A DNA stretch of 21,058 nucleotides, taken from JAJPHY01 sp040754475 (GTDB lineage Bacteria > Actinomycetota > UBA4738 > HRBIN12). Position numbers and translations under genes: made by a program. Location of the stretch: assembly GCA_040754475.1 (NCBI GenBank), contig JBFMCN010000025.1, positions 1 through 21,058 of the forward strand. Direction: 5' to 3'. Shown here one piece after another: positions 14,999 through 21,058 of this stretch; position 1 is the stretch's first letter, and each line of letters begins with the position of its first letter. Below the pieces are notes generated by a model that saw only the letters and a list, made by a program, of their open reading frames with translations, was not told the DNA's origin and did no database searches.

Positions 14999-16047
14999 CG
15001 GCCCAGTGGCGCGGGGTCATCCGGGAGTACTTCGACCGGCTCCCCGTGACGGACGACACCCCGATCGTGACGCTCTGCGAGGGGGGGACCCCGCTGGTGA
15101 GGTCGGAGGCGCTCTCGCTCGAGACGCGCTGCGAGGTCTACCTGAAGTACGAGGGGGCGAACCCGACCGGTTCCTTCAAGGACCGGGGCATGACGCTGGC
15201 GATCTCCAAGGCGGTCGAGGAGGGGTCGAAGGCGGTCGTGTGCGCCTCGACGGGGAACACCAGCGCCTCGGCCTCCGCGTATGCGGGGAAGGCGGGGCTC
15301 ACATGCGCAGTCCTGGTCCCCAAGGGGAAGATCGCGCTCGGGAAGATGGCGCAGACCATGATCCATGGAGCCCGGGTCCTCGAGGTAGACGGCAACTTCG
15401 ACGAGTCGCTCGCGGTCGCCCAAGACCTGGCGAGTCGCTACCCGGTGACGCTTGTGAACTCCGTGAACCCGTTTCGGCTCCAGGGTCAGAAGACCCTGGC
15501 GTTCGAGGTGTGCGACGCGCTGGGTCGGTCGCCCGACCTCCACTGCGTGCCAGTCGGGAACGCGGGGAACATCTCGAGCCACTGGATCGGCTACGGCGAG
15601 TACCTGCGAGACGGTGTGATCTCCGAGCCGCCCAAGCTCTTCGGCTTCCAGGCCGCGGGTGCCGCGCCGATCGTGCGCGGGGAGCCCGTCGCCAATCCGT
15701 CGACGATCGCCACCGCCATCCGCATCGGCAATCCGGCGTCGTGGGACAAGGCGGTCGCGGCGGCGAGCGAGTCCGAGGGCGCGATCATCGCAGTGACCGA
15801 CCGCGAGATCCTGGCCGCCTACAAGCGGCTCGCACGCGAGGGGATGTTCGCCGAGCTGGCCTCGGCGGCCTCGGTTGCGGGTCTGCTCCACCTCTCGGCC
15901 GAGGGAAGGCTACCCACGGGCGCGACGGTCGTCTGCGTGCTCACCGGACACGGTCTGAAGGATCCCGAGTGGGCGATCTCGGGTGCGATGCATCCGCCGA
16001 CGGTGGCCGCGGATCCCACCGCCGTGGCCGCCGAGCTCGGCCTGTGA
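14995..16047 (+). CDS. thrC: Threonine synthase
   Basis: ThrC converts O-phosphohomoserine to threonine with PLP. The 350-residue length fits the shorter bacterial and actinobacterial class. PLP-binding Lys62 is in ANPTGSFKDRGM. The substrate loop ASTGNTSAS (83-91) and the phosphate-cupping VGNAGNISSHW are present. The ATG at 14995 overlaps the hom stop in an ATGA junction and has GGAGG 7 nt before it. thrB follows after 4 bp. Confidence 0.96.
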   Translation: MTAQWRGVIREYFDRLPVTDDTPIVTLCEGGTPLVRSEALSLETRCEVYLKYEGANPTGSFKDRGMTLAISKAVEEGSKAVVCASTGNTSASASAYAGKAGLTCAVLVPKGKIALGKMAQTMIHGARVLEVDGNFDESLAVAQDLASRYPVTLVNSVNPFRLQGQKTLAFEVCDALGRSPDLHCVPVGNAGNISSHWIGYGEYLRDGVISEPPKLFGFQAAGAAPIVRGEPVANPSTIATAIRIGNPASWDKAVAAASESEGAIIAVTDREILAAYKRLAREGMFAELASAASVAGLLHLSAEGRLPTGATVVCVLTGHGLKDPEWAISGAMHPPTVAADPTAVAAELGL

Positions 16048-16051
16048 GGTC

Positions 16052-16945
16052 ATGAGGCTATCGGCTCGCGTCCCCGCGACCTCCGCCAATCTTGGGCCGG
16101 GCTTCGACTGCTTCGGTCTGGCTCTCGATCTCTGCAACGAGGTCACGGTGGACACGGACGCCGAGCCTGGGGTCGGCTGGGAAGGGGAGGGAGCCGACGA
16201 GCTGCCGACCGACGGCTCGGACTTGGTGAGCCGAGCCATGTGCTGGGTCGCCGAGCGTGCGGGACAGGAGCTCGGACCGTTCCAGCTCCACGGGCTCAAC
16301 CGCATACCGCTCGAGCGCGGACTGGGGTCTTCTGCCGCCGCCGCCGTCGCCGGTGTGGCGATCGCACGCGCCTGGCTTCGACTTGCGGATCGGGACGATC
16401 GGGAGATCGTCTTTCGTGCGGCGGCGGACATAGAGCGGCACCCGGACAACGCCGCGGCTGCCACGTACGGCGGCCTAACGGTAGTCGCCGACGGCTCCGT
16501 GCGCCGGTTCGACGTGGCGCCGGGCATCCGACCCGTCGTCCTCGTTCCGGAGCACCTTCGCATGCCGACCGAGGAGGCCCGCCGGGTGCTGCCGAGCCAG
16601 GTGCGGCTCTCCGATGCGGTGCGCAACGTGGCGCACGGCGCACTCGTGATCAGCGCGCTCGTCAGCGGCGACTTCGATCTGCTGCGTGTCGGGCTCCGAG
16701 ACCGGCTCCACCAGGACGTCCGGCTCTCGCTCGTCCCCGAGGTCCGCGAGGTCTTCGAGCGGCTGGCGTCGCAGGGCGTGCCGGTATGCGTCTCGGGCGC
16801 CGGGCCCTCGCTCCTTGGGTTCGAGGACGAGCGGCATCCCACCCCCCATCCTGGAGGCGGCTGGCGGCTGCTTCGGCTCGCGTCTCGGGTGACGGGCATC
16901 GAGGTCCAGCAAGGTGCCGGTGAAACGACAACTCCGGACTTGTGA
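16052..16945 (+). CDS. thrB: Homoserine kinase (GHMP family)
   Basis: ThrB phosphorylates homoserine to supply the ThrC substrate. The 297-residue protein has the GHMP order: VPATSANLGPGFDCFG (7-22), the ATP loop PLERGLGSSAAAAVAG (86-101) and the C-terminal glycine motif VCVSGAGPSLLGF. The ATG at 16052 is 4 bp after thrC with only a weak GAGG before it, so translation is probably coupled. It ends the operon. In mycobacteria rho normally follows; here a glycogen debranching gene with its own promoter does. Confidence 0.95.
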   Translation: MRLSARVPATSANLGPGFDCFGLALDLCNEVTVDTDAEPGVGWEGEGADELPTDGSDLVSRAMCWVAERAGQELGPFQLHGLNRIPLERGLGSSAAAAVAGVAIARAWLRLADRDDREIVFRAAADIERHPDNAAAATYGGLTVVADGSVRRFDVAPGIRPVVLVPEHLRMPTEEARRVLPSQVRLSDAVRNVAHGALVISALVSGDFDLLRVGLRDRLHQDVRLSLVPEVREVFERLASQGVPVCVSGAGPSLLGFEDERHPTPHPGGGWRLLRLASRVTGIEVQQGAGETTTPDL

Positions 16946-16954
16946 CCGATGTCA

Positions 16955-16983
16955 TTGAACCCCCTGATGCCCGAACCTAGACT
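16955..16983 (+). promoter_or_regulatory. Promoter of the glycogen debranching gene
   Basis: TTGAAC (16955-16960) and TAGACT (16978-16983) are spaced by 17 bp. The predicted start near 16990 gives a leader of about 47 nt. A 9-bp direct repeat AACCCCCTG occurs at 16958-16966 and 17018-17026, once in the promoter spacer and once in the leader; its role is unclear. The promoter separates this gene from the thr operon. Confidence 0.65.
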
Positions 16984-17036
16984 CGCTTGAGGTCCTTCCC
17001 GGGACACAAGGTGCTCCAACCCCCTGGGACGTGCAT

Positions 17037-19238
17037 ATGAGCGCAGAGCCCGAGCCCCGGATCGAGCCCCACTTGGTGGACAAGCGGCCGAGGAAGGACG
17101 GCGCTCCGGTACTCGTCACGGACCTAGCCAGCAAGACCCTCGCGATCAAGGAAGGGGACACATTCCTCTACTCCGACCTGGAAGGGAACCTCGACCACGG
17201 GGGCGACTACGGGCTCGGCCTCTACTCCAACGATACGCGCTACCTCTCGCATCTCCGGATGACCTTGTCCGGGCGCAACCCCGTGCTGCTGTCGTCCTCG
17301 TCGGAGCGCGGCTACATGTCGCACGTCGACCTCACGAACCCCGATCTCCACGAAGGGGATGAGGTCACCGTGCGCCAGCAGACGCTGAACATCCGCAGGA
17401 TCCGGGCGATAAACGGCCGGATGTTCGAGCGTGTGCGCGTCAAGAACTACAACCCACATCCCGTGGTGCTTGACGTGGAGTTCGCTCTGGGCGCGGACTT
17501 CGCCGACATCTTCCAGGTGCGCGGCATGGCCCGGGAGCAGCACGCGACGCCAGAGATGCCCAAGGCAGAGGGCAATCAGATCGAGTTCGCGTCCGTGGGC
17601 CTGGACGGAGCGCGTCGTGCCACGCTCATCGAGTTCGCCTCCACCCCCGATCTGATGAAGGTCGAGGGCGACCTCGTTCACGCGACCTTCCGGGTTCATC
17701 TCGGTGGATACCAGACGAAGCTGATCGGCATGACGGTGGAGCCGATGGTGGGCGACCAGCACCAGCCGGATGTCGGCTTCGACGTCGCAGTGCACGAGCT
17801 GCGCCGCTCCTACGAGGAATGGGAGCGGGAATGCTCGCAGATCGTGACAGACAACGAGCTGTTCAACCAGCTGCTCGACCGGAGCCTCCGCGATCTCCGC
17901 GCCCTGTACACGCGGATGGATGACGGCGCGGTGCTGGCCGCGGGCATCCCTTGGTATGTGACGGTCTTCGGGCGCGACTCCCTGATCGCCTCGCACCAGC
18001 TGCTGATGGTGAACGCGACGCCGGCCCGCCAGGCCCTCGAGCTGCTCGCCGCGCGACAGGGAACGCAGGTGGACGACTGGCGGGACGAGGAGCCGGGCAA
18101 GATCCTGCACGAGGTCCGGCGGGGCGAGCTCGCCCGCGCCGGGATCGTTCCCCACACTCCGTACTTCGGCTCGGTAGACGCCACCCCTTGGTTCCTCATC
18201 GTGTACGCGCAGTACTTCCGCTGGACCGGCGATCACGAGTTCGCGATGAAGCTGCTTCCAGCCGCCGAGGCTGCGCTGCGCTGGATCGACGAGCACGGCG
18301 ACCTCGACGGCGACGGTTTCGTTGAGTACCTGTCGAGGTCCCCTCGCGGCATCCGCAATCAGGGCTGGAAGGACTCGGGCGACTCGATCGTGCACGTGGA
18401 CGGGCGTCTGGCCGAGCCGCCGATCGCGCTGTCGGAGGTGCAGGCGTACGTGTACCTCGCGCGGATCCGGATGGCCGACGTGTACCGAGCCCTCGGCGAC
18501 GAGCACCGAGCCGAGTTCCTCCTGGCTCAGGCGCACGAGCTCAGGCGACGGTACAACGGGGCCTTCTGGGTGGAGGACGAGCAGTACTTCGCCGCGGCGC
18601 TCGACCGCGAGAAGCGCCAGGTCCGAACGGTGATGTCCAACCCCGGCCATGGTCTCTACTGCGGCATCGTCGACGAGGACAAGGCCGCACCGCTCGCGAA
18701 GCGGCTCCTTGCGCCCGACATGTTCAGTGGTTGGGGCATCCGGACGCTCAGCAAGGCCTCCGCCGCCTACAACCCTATGAGCTACCACAACGGCTCGGTG
18801 TGGCCTCACGACAACGCCCTGATCGCCGCCGGGCTCAAGCGCTACGGGTATGCCAGGTCGACCAACCGAGTAGCTACGGCGATCTTCGACGCTGCGATCC
18901 AAGCCGACTACCTGCGTCTGCCTGAGCTGTTCTGCGGCTTCACGCGCCGGACGCCGAACCGGCCGGTGAGCTACCCAGTGGCGTGCTCGCCGCAGGCCTG
19001 GGCTGCGGGCTCACCCTTCTTGATGCTCCAGGCGATGCTCGGCATCTCCGCCCAAGCTCATCTGAGCCTGCTGACCGTCAACAAGCCTCACCTGCCGACG
19101 TGGCTCAACACCGTTGAGGTGCGCAATCTGGTGATCGGCGACAGCAGGATCTCGCTGGTGTTTCGGCGGGAGGGGGAGATCACGTCGTTCTCGCTCCTGG
19201 GCCGCGAAGGGCGCGTCCGCGTGGTGATGGAGGAGTAG
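17037..19238 (+). CDS. Amylo-alpha-1,6-glucosidase-type glycogen debranching enzyme
   Basis: The enzyme is expected to hydrolyse alpha-1,6 branch points of glycogen or limit dextrins in the cytoplasm. From the ATG at 17037 it has 733 residues. The N-terminal domain (about 25-280, with EGDTFLYSDLEGN and GLGLYSNDTRYLS) matches the bacterial debranching N-terminal family. The C-terminal (alpha/alpha)6 barrel runs from about 285 to 640, with IPWYVTVFGRDSLI, NQGWKDSGDS (candidate acid Asp446) and YHNGSVWPHDN (around 583-593). A short beta domain ends the protein. A GTG at 17031 is in frame and could also be the start. It has its own promoter, no signal peptide and no glycogen genes beside it. Some relatives act on other oligosaccharides. 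Confidence 0.92.
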   Translation: MSAEPEPRIEPHLVDKRPRKDGAPVLVTDLASKTLAIKEGDTFLYSDLEGNLDHGGDYGLGLYSNDTRYLSHLRMTLSGRNPVLLSSSSERGYMSHVDLTNPDLHEGDEVTVRQQTLNIRRIRAINGRMFERVRVKNYNPHPVVLDVEFALGADFADIFQVRGMAREQHATPEMPKAEGNQIEFASVGLDGARRATLIEFASTPDLMKVEGDLVHATFRVHLGGYQTKLIGMTVEPMVGDQHQPDVGFDVAVHELRRSYEEWERECSQIVTDNELFNQLLDRSLRDLRALYTRMDDGAVLAAGIPWYVTVFGRDSLIASHQLLMVNATPARQALELLAARQGTQVDDWRDEEPGKILHEVRRGELARAGIVPHTPYFGSVDATPWFLIVYAQYFRWTGDHEFAMKLLPAAEAALRWIDEHGDLDGDGFVEYLSRSPRGIRNQGWKDSGDSIVHVDGRLAEPPIALSEVQAYVYLARIRMADVYRALGDEHRAEFLLAQAHELRRRYNGAFWVEDEQYFAAALDREKRQVRTVMSNPGHGLYCGIVDEDKAAPLAKRLLAPDMFSGWGIRTLSKASAAYNPMSYHNGSVWPHDNALIAAGLKRYGYARSTNRVATAIFDAAIQADYLRLPELFCGFTRRTPNRPVSYPVACSPQAWAAGSPFLMLQAMLGISAQAHLSLLTVNKPHLPTWLNTVEVRNLVIGDSRISLVFRREGEITSFSLLGREGRVRVVMEE

Positions 19239-19247
19239 GTGCTCCTC
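19230..19247 (+). terminator. Hairpin at the debranching gene stop codon (possible terminator without U-tract)
   Basis: GAGGAG and CTCCTC form a 6-bp stem around TAGGTG, whose first three bases are the TAG stop. No T-run follows. As at pyrD, the stop codon sits at the start of a hairpin loop. Its function as a terminator is uncertain. Confidence 0.3.
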
Positions 19248-19276
19248 GGCCACGTGCGCACCGCCCGCCACCGGAT

Positions 19277-19305
19277 TTGACCTACCGCCCCGGCCCCGCT
19301 ATTAA
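19277..19305 (+). promoter_or_regulatory. Promoter of the secreted alpha/beta hydrolase gene
   Basis: TTGACC (19277-19282) and TATTAA (19300-19305) are separated by 17 bp. The AT-rich -10 stands out in very GC-rich surroundings. The predicted start near 19312 implies an untranslated leader of about 150 nt. Confidence 0.6.
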
Positions 19306-19307
19306 GA

Positions 19308-19338
19308 CCGCGCGGCGACGCCCCCGGTCCCCGCGCGG
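19308..19338. repeat. Paired CCGCGCGG palindromes at the hydrolase transcription start
   Basis: The self-complementary octamer CCGCGCGG occurs at 19308-19315 and 19331-19338, separated by 15 bp. The copies can pair as an 8-bp GC stem or act as two sites 23 bp apart, about two helical turns. They lie just downstream of the -10, a typical place for a repressor or a 5' RNA hairpin. Confidence 0.5.
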
Positions 19339-19463
19339 CCGTAGGACTGGCACGGGACCCCCGGGCTCCGCCGCGCGATTGGCGCCGTCACCAACCGAGT
19401 GACGAGCAGCGTGATCGTCGATTCATCCGTCCGTAGTGCGGATGGGGAGGGGGATCGGCTGGC

Positions 19464-21058
19464 ATGAGTCGCTCTCGCAAGTCCATGAGCAACATCGGCC
19501 GTGGGGCGGTCGGATTGCTTCTGCTCGTGACCATGTGTCTGGTATCGCCCGTCACAGCCCTCGGCGACACGTCCTCCGCGGCGCCGACGGCGGCCACGGC
19601 CGTGCCGGTTGTGACGGGGCCGCTCGCGGTCACGGCGGATTCGTATCCGTTCGGCGCCGCCGACCACACGATGGTTCCTCAGAACCTGAAGAAGCTCGGC
19701 TACGTCGAGGAGGAGTACCTGGTCAGCGGGACGGCCAACGTCTACACGTGGCCGGCTCCGGGCCCGGCGGTCGTACGCAGCTACGGGTCTTCGGCGCCGT
19801 ACACGACGCGGATGCTCGTGCGCCGTCCGGCGAACGGCGCGCGCTTCAGCGGGAACGTCATCGTCGAGTTGCTGAACCCGTCGAATGCATTCGACCTGAA
19901 CATCGGATGGGCGATGATGCACCGCCAGATGGTGGCCAAAGGCGACGCCTGGGTTGGCATCACGGCGAAGCCCATCTCGGTGGCCGCTTTGAAGAACTTC
20001 GATCCGGTCCGTTACGAATCGCTGTCAATGGCGAACCCGTTGCCGCTGGACGACCCGATGAACTGCGCGAACCCAGTCGGCTCGGTGACTCCGCCAAGTC
20101 GCGAGACCGAGGACGGCTTGGTCTGGGACATCTACACACAGGTCGGTGCGTGGGTCAGGAGCACCGACCCCTCCAACCCGCTCACGTACGGCGGGGCCCG
20201 GGGTCACAGCCACCACAAGGGGGTCCAGCACGTATACGGGTTCGGGTACTCGCAGACCGGCGGGTTCCAGTACAACTACATCAACGCCATCCAGCCGCTG
20301 GTCGTTCAGGAGTACGGCAAGCCGATGTTCGACGGCTACATCGTCGCCGTCGCCGGGGGCGCTTTCGTGGGCCTGGTCCCGATCAACCAGTGCGAGGCGG
20401 CACCGCCGGTCGGCGACCCGCGGCGCCAGTTCTCGAACGCCGGCACGCCGATCATCCACGTGATGTCGCAGTCCGACTACCTGTGGGGGATCGCATCCCG
20501 GCGCCCGGACGGAGACACCTTCCCGGACCTCTTCCGTCACTACGAGATGGCCGGTGCGGGACATGCAACCCCGGACGAGCTGTACTACGCGGCCGCCCCC
20601 GCCGACATCACCAAGGCGGGCCGCGCGGTTCCGCCGATGAACTGCAACGAAGGCCCACGGAGCAGGTTCCCGAGCTGGATGTTCTTCGACGCGATGCTCG
20701 CAAACCTGCAGAAGTGGGTGGAGAGGGGCATCGCACCGCCACACGTCGCCCCGATAACCGTAGTGAGTGGGGCGCCGGTGCTCGATGAGTTCGGCAACGT
20801 TACCGGCGGCCTGAGGTCGCCGTACCTCGACGTGCCGACCAGCACCTGGTACGGAAGCTCCACCGGAGCCTCGTTCTGCTTCATCGCGGGACACGAGACT
20901 CCATTCACGGAGGAGCAGCTCGCTGCTCTCTACAGCAGCCACGGCGCATATGTGGTTGCTGTCACGAAGAGTGTGCTTGGGCTCGTCCATGACCGCATCA
21001 TCACGGCATTCGATGGAGTGGGGATCGTCATCGAAGCTGCAAAGGCGGACGTGCCGTA
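19464..21058 (+). CDS. Secreted alpha/beta hydrolase (Abhydrolase_10-like), 3' end outside window
   Basis: The frame is open from the ATG at 19464 to the window edge, giving 531 residues with no stop. A Sec-type signal peptide is clear: basic start MSRSRKS, a hydrophobic core AVGLLLLVTMCLVSPV, and a likely cleavage after about residue 32-36. There is no proper lipobox. The mature part resembles the Abhydrolase_10 family. The nucleophile is in FGYSQTGG (Ser263), a candidate acid is Asp338 in SQSDYLW, and the histidine is in MAGAGHA (His367). The nearby sequence QYNYINAIQP fits the helix after the nucleophile in this family. A GGGAGGGGG tract precedes the start. Substrate is unknown; the family includes esterase-like enzymes. 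Confidence 0.87.
   Translation, partial: MSRSRKSMSNIGRGAVGLLLLVTMCLVSPVTALGDTSSAAPTAATAVPVVTGPLAVTADSYPFGAADHTMVPQNLKKLGYVEEEYLVSGTANVYTWPAPGPAVVRSYGSSAPYTTRMLVRRPANGARFSGNVIVELLNPSNAFDLNIGWAMMHRQMVAKGDAWVGITAKPISVAALKNFDPVRYESLSMANPLPLDDPMNCANPVGSVTPPSRETEDGLVWDIYTQVGAWVRSTDPSNPLTYGGARGHSHHKGVQHVYGFGYSQTGGFQYNYINAIQPLVVQEYGKPMFDGYIVAVAGGAFVGLVPINQCEAAPPVGDPRRQFSNAGTPIIHVMSQSDYLWGIASRRPDGDTFPDLFRHYEMAGAGHATPDELYYAAAPADITKAGRAVPPMNCNEGPRSRFPSWMFFDAMLANLQKWVERGIAPPHVAPITVVSGAPVLDEFGNVTGGLRSPYLDVPTSTWYGSSTGASFCFIAGHETPFTEEQLAALYSSHGAYVVAVTKSVLGLVHDRIITAFDGVGIVIEAAKADVP

Noticed and set aside
17124..18902. Long antisense open frame (592 codons) inside the debranching gene
   Set aside because: It mirrors a gene with clear family motifs, and its translation is low-complexity and motif-free. 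Long antisense frames are expected in DNA this rich in GC.
19464..19580. Lipoprotein signal on the secreted hydrolase
   Set aside because: The only cysteine in the signal core is preceded by VTM, which does not fit a lipobox (Ala, Gly or Ser expected at -1). A Sec-type cleaved signal is more likely.
19436..20788. Open frame of 450 codons overlapping the secreted hydrolase in another frame
   Set aside because: The frame from 19464 has a signal peptide and a complete catalytic triad and stays open to the window edge. The alternative translation is rich in Arg, Gly and Pro, with no family motif.

Overview
The window is about 21 kb of GC-rich, densely coding bacterial chromosome. It carries 15 complete protein genes, the last 37 codons of another at the left edge, one gene cut by the right edge, and one tRNA. 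Two features point to Actinomycetota. The first is a bacterial proteasome activator (Bpa) ending in GQYL, a family tied to actinobacterial 20S proteasomes. The second is the gene order argS-lysA-hom-thrC-thrB beside a tRNA-Arg, the arrangement I know from mycobacteria and relatives. Several genes diverge from familiar mycobacterial forms, so a deep-branching or uncultured actinobacterial lineage is plausible, but that is inference. No gap between genes exceeds 300 bases; the longest (19239-19463, 225 bp) holds a promoter and a structured leader. I see no CRISPR array, phage, transposase, integrase or toxin-antitoxin pair.

Layout. 1-1693: the tail of an unknown gene, then an FGGY-family sugar kinase. 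1698-3244: divergent pyrE and pyrD, whose starts are separated by only 20 bp and share a symmetric -10 region. 3293-5693: bpa and an upstream M20 dipeptidase on the minus strand, then a divergent OsmC-type peroxidase. 5714-9589: a GbsR/MarR-type regulator divergent from a MacB-like ABC ATPase/FtsX-type permease pair, with a perfect palindrome over both -10 elements. 9618-9692: tRNA-Arg(CCG). 9771-16945: a compact operon of a stand-alone receiver protein, argS, a lysA-GNAT fusion, hom, thrC and thrB. 17037-19238: a glycogen-debranching enzyme under its own promoter. 19464-end: a secreted alpha/beta hydrolase, incomplete.

Function. The large operon joins arginyl-tRNA charging to the lysine and threonine branches of the aspartate family: Hom, ThrB and ThrC make threonine, and LysA makes lysine. 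PyrD and PyrE catalyse consecutive steps of UMP synthesis. The dipeptidase and Bpa could both serve protein turnover. The regulator/ABC cassette looks like a self-regulated export or membrane-remodelling unit.

I did not find an obvious new multi-gene system. The most unusual points are the lysA-GNAT fusion, a class 2-like PyrD with a class 1-type catalytic cysteine, the symmetric pyrE/pyrD promoter with probable leaderless starts, the palindrome over the ABC cassette promoters, and the receiver protein heading the argS operon.
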